Positions 1-6,840 of a stretch of 14,174 nt of DNA are shown piece after piece. Source of the DNA: Halanaerobiaceae bacterium. Lineage in GTDB: Bacteria > Bacillota > Halanaerobiia > Halanaerobiales > DTU029. How positions within the stretch are numbered: the first letter of the stretch is position 1; the number at the start of each line of letters is the position of its first letter. The DNA lies in NCBI GenBank assembly GCA_012521855.1, contig JAAYLO010000253.1:1-14174 (forward strand), read 5' to 3'. Made by a program: the position numbers and the translations under genes. The notes below the pieces were generated by a model that worked only from the letters and a program-made list of their open reading frames with translations, did no database searches and had not been told where the DNA came from.

Positions 1-23
1 AATAACAGAAGGAGTCTTTTTTT
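1..23 (+). terminator. Possible right arm and T-run of a terminator of the gene before the window
   Basis: The window opens with AATAACAGAAGGAGTC directly followed by seven T residues (17-23). This looks like the descending arm of an intrinsic terminator, but the left arm would lie outside the window, so the hairpin cannot be confirmed. It would fit with mnmA starting a new transcription unit. Confidence 0.25.
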
Positions 24-39
24 AAAATCCAAAGAAAGC

Positions 40-66
40 TTGACACTATCGGAATTTAATTAGAAT
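40..66 (+). promoter_or_regulatory. Candidate sigmaA promoter for mnmA, with overlapping direct repeat
   Basis: A perfect -35 hexamer TTGACA (40-45) is followed by TAGAAT (61-66), a five-of-six match to the -10 consensus. The spacer is only 15 bases, shorter than the usual 17, which weakens the call or suggests activator dependence. A ten-base direct repeat GGAATTTAAT lies at 51-60 and 67-76 with a 16-base period and straddles the -10 box. A second TTAGAAT occurs at 88-94 and is an alternative -10 without a good -35. Confidence 0.4.
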
Positions 67-161
67 GGAATTTAATGATACTTTATGTTAGAATAAAAAA
101 AGAAGTTTTGTAAAATGTTTTATTATTAAGGATTAAATATGAATTATAAGGTGGTATTTTA

Positions 162-1280
162 ATGTTAGAAAAAAAGCTAGCAAAAAGGCCTGAAGAGACA
201 AAAGTTGTTGTTGGTATGTCAGGCGGTGTTGACTCTTCTGTGGCTGCCCTTCTACTGAAGGAAGAGGGATATAATGTCATAGGGGTTTTTATGAAAAACT
301 GGGATGAAAAAGATGAAAACGGGGTCTGTACTGCCACGGAAGATTATGAAGATGTGAAAAAGGTAGCCCATCAAATCGGGATTCCATATTATACTGTCAA
401 TTTTGAGAAGGAGTACTGGGACAGGGTTTTTGAATATTTTTTATCTGAATACAAAAAGGGCAGGACTCCAAACCCTGATGTTATCTGTAATAAGGAAATA
501 AAATTTAAGTCCTTTCTGGATTATGCCCTGAAAATAGATGCAGATTATCTGGCTACAGGACATTATGCCCGGGTTGTTTACCGGGATGGTTATTATCATT
601 TACTGAAAGGAAAGGATGAAAATAAGGATCAGAGTTATTTCCTGTGTACATTAGGGCAGAAGCAGCTGGAAAGGATCATGTTTCCTATCGGTAATCTGGA
701 GAAAGGCAAGGTCAGGGAGATTGCCAGGGAGTATGGTTTAAAGACTGCGGAAAAGAAAGATAGTACAGGGATTTGTTTTATCGGTGAAAGGAATTTCAAG
801 GAATTCCTGAGTAATTATCTGCCTGCCCGGCCCGGCGAAATCAGGACACTGGATGGTAAGATTGTCGGGAAACATGATGGTTTAATGTATTATACACTTG
901 GACAGAGAAGAGGACTTGGAATTGGCGGCGGAGCCGGTGATGGTTCAGGGAAACCCTGGTATGTTGCTGATAAGGATTTGAAGAGCAATATATTGTATGT
1001 AGTACAGGGAGATGATCATCCTGCACTATTTTCCATCGGATTACGTGCTTCTGAGTTATACTGGGTAAAGGGAGAAGCACCTGGAAAGGAATTTTTCTGT
1101 AAGGCAAAGTTAAGGTACCGGCAGGAAGATCAGGATGTTGAGGTAAAGCTCGGAGATACGGGCTGTGAAGTTATTTTTAAAAAACCGCAGGCATCAATTA
1201 CTCCAGGACAATTTGTTGTTTTTTACCATCAGGAGGAATGTCTTGGCGGTGGTATCATTGATGAAACTATAAAGGAATAG
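162..1280 (+). CDS. mnmA: tRNA-specific 2-thiouridylase MnmA
   Basis: MnmA installs the sulfur of 2-thiouridine at U34 of the Lys, Glu and Gln tRNAs in the cytoplasm, using ATP to adenylate the base and persulfide sulfur passed from a cysteine desulfurase. The 372-residue product has the usual family length. The PP-loop SGGVDSS lies at residues 20-26. The conserved NPDVIC block supplies Asp106 and Cys109, and STGICFIGER supplies Cys205; the two cysteines match the catalytic pair that handles the persulfide. A GHYAR block (133-137) and the C-terminal beta-barrel part (from about residue 225) are present. The ATG at 162 follows AAGGTGG (148-154) with good spacing, and no other start fits. The two-component genes follow after 12 bases, so they probably share its transcript. 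Identification is firm. Confidence 0.96.
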   Translation: MLEKKLAKRPEETKVVVGMSGGVDSSVAALLLKEEGYNVIGVFMKNWDEKDENGVCTATEDYEDVKKVAHQIGIPYYTVNFEKEYWDRVFEYFLSEYKKGRTPNPDVICNKEIKFKSFLDYALKIDADYLATGHYARVVYRDGYYHLLKGKDENKDQSYFLCTLGQKQLERIMFPIGNLEKGKVREIAREYGLKTAEKKDSTGICFIGERNFKEFLSNYLPARPGEIRTLDGKIVGKHDGLMYYTLGQRRGLGIGGGAGDGSGKPWYVADKDLKSNILYVVQGDDHPALFSIGLRASELYWVKGEAPGKEFFCKAKLRYRQEDQDVEVKLGDTGCEVIFKKPQASITPGQFVVFYHQEECLGGGIIDETIKE

Positions 1281-1298
1281 CAAGGGGGGAATATGGTA

Positions 1299-1988
1299 AT
1301 GGCTGCAAAGATCCTGGTGGTGGAGGATGAAGCCCAGTTAGCCAGGTTAATTGAATTGGAGCTTGATCATGAAGGATATCAGGTTGTAGTCAAATATAAT
1401 GGCAGAGATGGACTGGAAGCTTTGAAAAAAGAGGAATTTGATCTTGTTTTACTTGATATAATGCTTCCGGAAATTGACGGTATGGAGGTCTGCCGCCGCT
1501 TAAGGGATTTTTCAGATGTACCGGTTATTATGGTGACAGCAAAAGATGCGGTGCCTGATAAAGTAGAGGCTCTTGACATGGGGGCTGATGATTATATTAC
1601 TAAACCCTTTGCTATTGAAGAGCTGCTGGCCCGCATCAGGGCTTTACTGAGGAGAAAATATAATGGAAACAGGGATAAAAATGATATTCTGGAGATTGCA
1701 GATCTTGTCATAGATAAAAGCAAATACCTTGTAAAGAGGGGTGATAGGGAACTGGAGCTTACCAAAAAAGAATATGATCTATTGGTTTATCTGGTGGAAA
1801 ATGAAGGGATAGTCCTTTCCCGTGAAGATATATTGAGTAATATCTGGGGATATGATTATCTTGGAGAAACCAATATTGTTGATGTATATATCCGTTACCT
1901 AAGGAGCAAAGTAGATGATCCCTATGAAAATAAGCTGATAAAAACTGTTCGGGGAGTGGGATATGTATTGAGGAATGATTTGAAATGA
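1299..1988 (+). CDS. OmpR/PhoB-family response regulator
   Basis: This is a cytoplasmic DNA-binding regulator that is phosphorylated by its partner kinase. Counting from an upstream in-frame ATG at 1293 (231 residues), the receiver domain covers about 5-118, with acidic pocket Glu11-Asp12, phosphoacceptor Asp55 in LVLLDIMLP, Thr82 and Lys104. A winged-helix output domain covers about 133-228 and ends in the typical TVRGVGYVLR block. I prefer the second ATG (1299, 229 residues), because the ribosome site AGGGGGGA (1283-1290) lies 8 bases before it but only 2 bases before the first ATG. The stop overlaps the kinase start in an ATGA, which indicates translational coupling. The regulated genes cannot be read from the sequence, and no close match to PhoP, WalR or another named regulator is claimed. 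Confidence 0.93.
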   Translation: MAAKILVVEDEAQLARLIELELDHEGYQVVVKYNGRDGLEALKKEEFDLVLLDIMLPEIDGMEVCRRLRDFSDVPVIMVTAKDAVPDKVEALDMGADDYITKPFAIEELLARIRALLRRKYNGNRDKNDILEIADLVIDKSKYLVKRGDRELELTKKEYDLLVYLVENEGIVLSREDILSNIWGYDYLGETNIVDVYIRYLRSKVDDPYENKLIKTVRGVGYVLRNDLK

Positions 1989-3343
1989 CCCCTTTTTCAG
2001 CATGGCGGAAGACAATTTCAGGACGTCTGACAATAATATATGTCTTTATGTTTATCCTGGTTCTTGTTATTTTAAATATATCCGTTTACCTGGGCTTAAG
2101 TTATTTTTTACATAATAATATCCAGAAAAACCTGGAGAGCACTACGGAATTTATATCAAACAGGCTCATACAATATTATTTTTATGATACTGACCTGATG
2201 GAAGAGCTCAGCCGCAGTGAGCAGAATATATATTTCCGGATTCTTTCAACAAATAGAAGTATACGTTTCCAGTCCAGATTTCTGGAAGGTGTTGAAATGC
2301 CGGTAGTACAGGGATATAGGAATTTTGAAATAGGAGAAAGGTCATTTGTATATACTACAAAATTCCTGGTAGACAGGGGTATTTTTATTGGTTTTATACA
2401 GGTAGTCAGGGAAACGACAACAGAATATAAATTTTTACAGTCATTATTAATCATTATGTCATTTACCAGTTTAGTGGGGCTCGCTGCTGCATTTATGACC
2501 GGTTATACGATTACCAGGAGAACCCTGAAACCTATTATTTCCATTACAGAAACAGCAAAAGAGATCAGTGGTTCAGATATCAGTAAGAGACTGGATGTCA
2601 GCGGCCCGGAAGATGAGTTAACTGACCTGGCCAGAACCTTTAATTCCATGCTGGACAGGCTTGATGAGGCTTTTCAAAGACAGCGGCAGTTCGTATCAGA
2701 TGCCTCTCACGAATTGAGGACCCCCATCGCAGTTATTCAGGGCTATGCTAATCTGCTTGACCGTTGGGGTAAGGAAGAGATTGCCGTGAGAGATGAAGCC
2801 ATTGAAGCCATCAGAAAAGAAGCAAAGACCATGAAATCACTTATAGAAAACCTTCTCTTCCTGGCAAGGGGAGATAATAACAAGATAAATATGAGAAAAA
2901 GTGAGTTTTCTCTTAATGAACTGGTAGAAGAGGTCCTGCAGGAGACCAGGCTGATTACAGATAAACTGAAAGTTTCCTGTCAAAGACTGGACCAGGTCGT
3001 TATCAAAGCAGACAGGGAATTGATAAAACAAATGTTGAGAAGTTTTATTGATAATAGTATCAAATATACTCCCCCTGGAGGGGAACTAAGACTGGAGCTT
3101 ATCAGGGGAGAGAGATATATAGAGATTATTATTGAGGATACCGGCATAGGTATTCCCAGAGAAGAACTGCCTCATATTTTTGAACGGTTCTACCGGGTAG
3201 ATAAGTCCCGGAGTGTTAAAAAAGGGGCAGGACTGGGGCTGTCCATAGCTAAATGGATTATTGACCAGCACGGCGGAGAGGTAAAGGTTGAAAGCGGTCC
3301 AGGAGAAGGAACAAAGGTTTGTGTTTTATTACCCCTTTTCTGA
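1985..3343 (+). CDS. Membrane sensor histidine kinase (HAMP, HisKA, HATPase_c)
   Basis: This is the kinase partner of the preceding regulator and overlaps it by four bases. The 452-residue protein has a first membrane helix at about 15-41, an extracytoplasmic sensor part at about 42-147, a second helix at about 149-175, and a HAMP linker at about 176-228. The H-box SHELRTP places the phosphorylated histidine at His242. The ATP-binding domain shows the N-box with Asn357 (FIDNSIKYTPP), the G1 box DTGIGIP (385-391), the F box FERFYRV and the G2 box GAGLGLS (414-420). All catalytic elements look intact. The sensor part is about 105 residues with no cysteine and no motif I recognise, so the signal is unknown. 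Layout resembles ArlS/CssS-type kinases, but that is only a similarity in architecture. Confidence 0.93.
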   Translation: MTPFSAWRKTISGRLTIIYVFMFILVLVILNISVYLGLSYFLHNNIQKNLESTTEFISNRLIQYYFYDTDLMEELSRSEQNIYFRILSTNRSIRFQSRFLEGVEMPVVQGYRNFEIGERSFVYTTKFLVDRGIFIGFIQVVRETTTEYKFLQSLLIIMSFTSLVGLAAAFMTGYTITRRTLKPIISITETAKEISGSDISKRLDVSGPEDELTDLARTFNSMLDRLDEAFQRQRQFVSDASHELRTPIAVIQGYANLLDRWGKEEIAVRDEAIEAIRKEAKTMKSLIENLLFLARGDNNKINMRKSEFSLNELVEEVLQETRLITDKLKVSCQRLDQVVIKADRELIKQMLRSFIDNSIKYTPPGGELRLELIRGERYIEIIIEDTGIGIPREELPHIFERFYRVDKSRSVKKGAGLGLSIAKWIIDQHGGEVKVESGPGEGTKVCVLLPLF

Positions 3344-3361
3344 TTCCCCATAAAACCCGAA

Positions 3362-3384
3362 AAGGGCCAACTATGTTGGCCCTT
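3362..3384 (+). terminator. GC-rich hairpin just after the kinase gene, no T-run
   Basis: A perfect 10-bp inverted repeat, AAGGGCCAAC and GTTGGCCCTT, encloses a three-base loop (TAT). It begins 19 bases after the kinase stop, where an intrinsic terminator is expected. However, the plus strand continues CATCAAAAGGAGG, with no T-run. It may instead protect the 3' end of the message, pause RNA polymerase, or control the mini-ORF that starts 20 bases later. The preceding CCCGAAAAGGG (3357-3366) could form a small competing stem. Confidence 0.45.
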
Positions 3385-3404
3385 CATCAAAAGGAGGATA
3401 AAAA

Positions 3405-3440
3405 ATGAAAAAGTATATATTATCCCCTTATAATTTTTAG
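3405..3440 (+). CDS. Putative 11-residue leader peptide MKKYILSPYNF
   Basis: A consensus ribosome site AAGGAGG (3391-3397) sits 7 bases before an ATG that opens an 11-codon frame ending in TAG. The spacing is ideal and the site is one of the best in the window, although no longer protein follows in any frame. Codons 7-10 (Ser-Pro-Tyr-Asn) form the left arm of a 10-bp stem with 3488-3497, so a ribosome on this frame would change the RNA fold. There is no run of one amino acid as in classical attenuators. It could be a leader peptide, a small independent peptide, or the remains of a decayed gene. Translation is not proven. Confidence 0.4.
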   Translation: MKKYILSPYNF

Positions 3441-3524
3441 AGCTTTACTGGTTTAAAATATGCACCTTTTCTTATAGCTTTATGTTCTTATAAGGGGTCA
3501 GATATATTTTAGCACGGTTTTTTT
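3415..3524 (+). promoter_or_regulatory. Long imperfect foldback ending at a T7 run: attenuator/terminator or element remnant
   Basis: CCCCTTATAA (3424-3433) is the exact reverse complement of TTATAAGGGG (3488-3497). Flanking ATATAT at 3415-3420 can pair with 3502-3507, giving about 16 pairs around an internal loop. Inside, AGAGC (3439-3443) can pair with GCTTT (3477-3481). A second stem, TAAAATAT (3454-3461) with ATATTTTA (3504-3511), uses the same right-hand bases and so excludes the outer one. Seven T residues follow at 3518-3524. This could be the real terminator of the mnmA-kinase unit, an attenuator read with the mini-ORF, or a decayed MITE/REP-like palindrome. The AT-rich pairings may partly be chance. 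Confidence 0.4.
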
Positions 3525-3587
3525 AATTTGTAAAGGGTTAATTTGTGGAAAAAACAATTTTTTTTCATGAAAATTGAGAGATTGCAA

Positions 3588-3616
3588 TTTACTATATTTT
3601 ATTTTTAAGGTATAAT
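3588..3616 (+). promoter_or_regulatory. Promoter for the acyl-CoA dehydrogenase/ETF operon
   Basis: TTTACT (3588-3593) and TATAAT (3611-3616) are separated by 17 bases. The -10 is a perfect match and the -35 matches four of six. The -10 lies 52 bases before the dehydrogenase start. A weak AT-rich hairpin, CAATTTT (3555-3561) with AAAATTG (3570-3576), lies just upstream and could be an operator, but I recognise no known site in it. Confidence 0.6.
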
Positions 3617-3668
3617 ATATATTAATGATTTAAAATTTCCAGTATTGTGGGAGAGGAAGTGAAAAGGG

Positions 3669-4808
3669 ATGGACTATTTTTTAACTGAAAAACAGAAAGT
3701 AATAGTAGAACTGGCAAGAAGGATAGCTGAAGAGAAGATTGCGCCGGTTGTAAGCAAATATGATATCAGCGGGGAATTCCCCTGGGAGATAATGAAGATA
3801 TGTGCACAGACCGATATGTTTCGTGTTTTTATCCCGGAAGAATATGGAGGACTGGGCGGCGGGGTTTTTGAAATGGCCCTTGTGACAGAAGAATTAAGCA
3901 AGGTTTGTGGAGGGATTGCTTTAGGGTATGCAGCAACAGGCCTTGGTGCAATGCCCATTATTTTATTCGGAAATGAGGAACAGAAAAAGGAGTATTTAAG
4001 CAGGGTGGCAGAGGGCACTATCTGTGCTTTTGCACTGACAGAGTCAGAGGCCGGCAGTGATGCCAGTAATATGAAGACTACTGCGGAGAAAGATGGAGGT
4101 TATTATGTCCTTAACGGTACTAAACAGTGGATAACCAATGGAGGAGAGGCAGATATTTATACTGTTATTGCCATGACCGATAAAAGTAAGGGGTCCCGGG
4201 GTGCTACTGCCTTTATCGTAGAAAAGGGCACACCAGGTTTTTCTTTTGGTGTAAAAGAGGACAAAATGGGGATTCGCGGCTCTACCACCAGGGAATTGAT
4301 TTTTGAAAACTGCCGGGTGCACAAAAACCAGATCCTGGCCCGGCCCGGTTTTGGTTATATTGTAGCCTTGAAAACCCTGGATAGGACCCGCCCTGGTGTT
4401 GCAGCCCAGGCAGTCGGAATTGCCCAGGGTGCCCTGAATGCCTGTCTTAAATATACAAAAGAAAGGGAACAGTTTGGGAAGAGCATAGCCAGTTTTCAGG
4501 TCATCCAGCATATGCTGGCAGATATGGCCATGAAGATAGAGGCAGCCCGTTCCCTGGTATATTGTACAGCCAGAATGATTGACAGCGGTGCTGATGATAT
4601 AAGCAGGGAGTCAGCCATGTGTAAATGCTTTGCTTCAGATATGGCCATGGAAGTCACTACTGATGCCGTACAGATATTTGGCGGTTATGGCTATATGAGG
4701 GATTACCCGGTTGAGAAGATGATGAGGGATGCCAAAATCACCCAGATATACGAAGGTACAAATCAAATTCAGCGTAATGTAATTGCTTCAACTCTCTGGA
4801 AGAAGTAA
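3669..4808 (+). CDS. Acyl-CoA dehydrogenase (Bcd/CarC-type, ETF-linked)
   Basis: This FAD enzyme interconverts acyl-CoA and 2-enoyl-CoA and exchanges electrons with the ETF encoded next door. In anaerobes such proteins usually act as enoyl-CoA reductases. The length, 379 residues, matches short-chain dehydrogenases. Visible landmarks are the FAD/substrate block ALTESEAGSD (122-131), WITNG (154-158), the flavin-binding REQFGK region (266-271), the QIFGGYGY block (335-342) and the catalytic base Glu362 in YEGTNQIQRN. The glutamate position is that of butyryl-CoA and related short-chain enzymes. The start is supported by AGAGGAAG (3652-3659) at 9 bases. No thiolase, hydroxybutyryl-CoA dehydrogenase or crotonase is adjacent, so butyryl-CoA as the substrate cannot be assumed. 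Caffeyl-, acrylyl- or other enoyl-CoA esters remain possible. Confidence 0.94.
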   Translation: MDYFLTEKQKVIVELARRIAEEKIAPVVSKYDISGEFPWEIMKICAQTDMFRVFIPEEYGGLGGGVFEMALVTEELSKVCGGIALGYAATGLGAMPIILFGNEEQKKEYLSRVAEGTICAFALTESEAGSDASNMKTTAEKDGGYYVLNGTKQWITNGGEADIYTVIAMTDKSKGSRGATAFIVEKGTPGFSFGVKEDKMGIRGSTTRELIFENCRVHKNQILARPGFGYIVALKTLDRTRPGVAAQAVGIAQGALNACLKYTKEREQFGKSIASFQVIQHMLADMAMKIEAARSLVYCTARMIDSGADDISRESAMCKCFASDMAMEVTTDAVQIFGGYGYMRDYPVEKMMRDAKITQIYEGTNQIQRNVIASTLWKK

Positions 4809-4831
4809 GATAAAGGATTGGAGGATTGAGT

Positions 4832-5620
4832 ATGAATATAATTGTCTGTATGAAACAGGTACCGGATACAAATGAAGTTAAAATAGATAAAAAGACAAAT
4901 ACCCTGATGAGACAGGGTGTCAGGTCCATTATTAATCCTTATGACCTGCATGCCATTGAAGAAGCCCTGAGACTGCGGGAAAAAATGGGGGGCAAGGTTA
5001 CTGTTATCAGCATGGGGCCTCTTCAGGTGATAGAATCCTTGAAAGAGGCAGTATCCATGGGAGTTGATGAAGTCATTTTGCTGAGTGACCGGGCTTTTGC
5101 CGGAGCTGATACCCTGGCCACTTCCTATACCCTTTCCCGGGCAATAGATAAAATCGGCAATGTGGATCTTATTCTCTGCGGAAAACAGGCTATAGATGGC
5201 GATACTGCCCAGGTGGGACCCGGTATAGCAGAACACCTGGATATTGCTCATGTAACCTATGTTGAAAAGATAATTGACATTGATGAAAAAGAGATTACTG
5301 TAAAAAGGCTTGTTGATGATGGTTATCAGATAATAAAAGCAGAGCTGCCTGTACTGCTGACTGTTTTGAAGGAGATAAATGAACCCAGACTTCCTTCCAT
5401 CCGGGGGATTTTGCGTTCCCGCGAAATGGATGATATTCCGGTCTGGACAGCTGATGACCTGGATATAGACAGGAACCTGATAGGTCTGAATGGTTCACCT
5501 ACACAGGTAATATCAGTCGATACACCACAGCTGGATGTAGAAGCCAGGATCTTTGAGGGTGATTATCAGACCCAGGTAGACTGTCTGTTAAAAGCCCTGA
5601 TGGAGCAAAAAGTTTTATAA
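4832..5620 (+). CDS. etfB: Electron transfer flavoprotein subunit beta
   Basis: EtfB pairs with EtfA to carry electrons between NADH or other donors and the acyl-CoA dehydrogenase; in bifurcating ETFs it holds the flavin that splits the electron pair. The 262-residue protein shows the N-terminal MNIIVCMKQVPDT block, GADTLATSYTLS (91-102), the ETF-beta signature region with CGKQAIDGDTAQVGPG (116-131), and the family block EINEPRLPSIRG (181-192). An in-frame TTG lies at 4826, but it is only 1 base after the GGAGG site (4820-4824), whereas the ATG at 4832 is 7 bases after it, so I use the ATG. It follows the dehydrogenase by 23 bases and precedes etfA by 14, giving the order dehydrogenase-etfB-etfA. 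Whether it bifurcates is inferred from its partner. Confidence 0.95.
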   Translation: MNIIVCMKQVPDTNEVKIDKKTNTLMRQGVRSIINPYDLHAIEEALRLREKMGGKVTVISMGPLQVIESLKEAVSMGVDEVILLSDRAFAGADTLATSYTLSRAIDKIGNVDLILCGKQAIDGDTAQVGPGIAEHLDIAHVTYVEKIIDIDEKEITVKRLVDDGYQIIKAELPVLLTVLKEINEPRLPSIRGILRSREMDDIPVWTADDLDIDRNLIGLNGSPTQVISVDTPQLDVEARIFEGDYQTQVDCLLKALMEQKVL

Positions 5621-5634
5621 AGGAGAGATAAGAG

Positions 5635-6840
5635 TTGAGTATCTTTGTTAGTGATAAATGTACTGGCTGCGGACTCTGTATAAAACATTGCCCATTTGCT
5701 GCAATAGAGTTGAGGGACAAAAAGGCCTTTATACTGGATAGCTGTACCCTCTGCGGCGCCTGTGTAAGTATTTGTCCGGTGGAAGCCATAAGTATAAGCA
5801 GAAAAGAAGAAAGTGACAATCTGGGAGAATATCAGGATATCTGGGTTTTCGGAGAGCTGAGCGATGGCGAACCGGTCCCGGTGGTCTATGAATTGATCGG
5901 GGAGGGCAGAAAACTGGCCGACAAGTTGAACCAGAAGCTGGGACTTATTTTAGCCGGGACAAATCTGTCAGGCCTCTGTAAAGAACTGATAGATTACGGG
6001 GTTGACAAAATATACATGATAGATAAAGAGGAATTGGGAGTCTATAATGATGAATATTATACCCAGTTGGTGACAGAACTGATCAGAACATATAAACCGG
6101 CTGTACTCCTTCTGGGTGCTACTGCTATAGGCCGTTCGCTTGGACCAAGGGTGGCAGCCAGGGTCAGGACCGGACTAACTGCTGATTGTACCGGGCTTGA
6201 TATTGATCCCCGGTCAGGAGATCTCCTGCAGACCAGACCTGCTTTTGGCGGTAATATAATGGCCACCATTGTCTGCAAAAATCATAGACCGCAAATGGCC
6301 ACTGTCAGGCCAGGAGTGATGAAAGCCGCTGCAAAAGTTTCCGGCTATCAGGGTGAGATAATCCAACATGACCTTGATTTAAGCCAGGTCAGGCTTAAAA
6401 GCCGGGTGCTGGAAACAGTTAAAGAAATAAGGGAAGGTATAAATTTAGGAGAAGCAGAGATAATAGTTGCAGGCGGACGGGGTCTGGGCTCTAAAGAAAA
6501 TTTTAAGATTTTAAAAGAACTGGCTGATACACTGGGCGGAACAGTAGCTGCTTCCAGGGCAGCTGTAGATAATGGCTGGATAGGTCAGGAATACCAGGTA
6601 GGGCAGACCGGTACTACTGTTGCTCCCAGGATATATATTGCCTGTGGTATTTCCGGGGCAGTACAGCATATTGTCGGTATGAAATTATCTGATATAATTA
6701 TTGCAATAAACAGGGACCCGGAAGCCCCTATCTTTAAATATGCAACTTACGGCCTTGTCGGGGATTTGTTTGAGATAATTCCCATTATGATCAGGAAATT
6801 GAAAGAGGGAATAAGTTTACAGGAGGTGGGATTAAGATAA
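5635..6840 (+). CDS. etfA: EtfA with N-terminal 2[4Fe-4S] ferredoxin domain
   Basis: The 401-residue protein joins a ferredoxin-like domain to a full EtfA. The first 50 residues carry two classic cluster motifs: Cys9, 12, 15, 19 and Cys37, 40, 43, 47, each ending in CP. After a short linker come the EtfA N-terminal domain (about 68-250) and the FAD-binding C-terminal domain, with VAGGRGLG (278-285), GQTGTTVAPRIYIACG (323-338) and GISGAVQH (338-345). Plain EtfA is roughly 320-340 residues; the extension matches CarE and LctC of Acetobacterium woodii, where the added clusters take part in ferredoxin-linked bifurcation. The start is TTG at 5635, preceded by AGGAGAG (5621-5627) at 7 bases; no ATG is usable, because the next methionine is at residue 128. 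The 3' end contains the ribosome site for the next small gene. Confidence 0.95.
   Translation: MSIFVSDKCTGCGLCIKHCPFAAIELRDKKAFILDSCTLCGACVSICPVEAISISRKEESDNLGEYQDIWVFGELSDGEPVPVVYELIGEGRKLADKLNQKLGLILAGTNLSGLCKELIDYGVDKIYMIDKEELGVYNDEYYTQLVTELIRTYKPAVLLLGATAIGRSLGPRVAARVRTGLTADCTGLDIDPRSGDLLQTRPAFGGNIMATIVCKNHRPQMATVRPGVMKAAAKVSGYQGEIIQHDLDLSQVRLKSRVLETVKEIREGINLGEAEIIVAGGRGLGSKENFKILKELADTLGGTVAASRAAVDNGWIGQEYQVGQTGTTVAPRIYIACGISGAVQHIVGMKLSDIIIAINRDPEAPIFKYATYGLVGDLFEIIPIMIRKLKEGISLQEVGLR

Noticed and set aside
3415..3507. Intact IS200/REP-type element or MITE
   Set aside because: There is a good inverted repeat, but no transposase gene, no visible target-site duplication and only one copy in the window. 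Kept only as an alternative explanation.
3545..3559. TTGTGGAAAAAACAA as a Rex (redox) operator upstream of the acyl-CoA dehydrogenase
   Set aside because: The TTGT and ACAA halves are 7 bases apart, whereas the Rex site has about 10 between them. The inner bases also do not match, so this is a chance half-site pair.
4044..4511. 155-residue minus-strand frame inside the acyl-CoA dehydrogenase gene
   Set aside because: It lies opposite a clearly conserved gene, and its translation shows no family motif or coherent layout. Other long antisense frames in the window (for example 3674-4018, 4769-5251, 11298-11732, 13369-13785) fail for the same reason.
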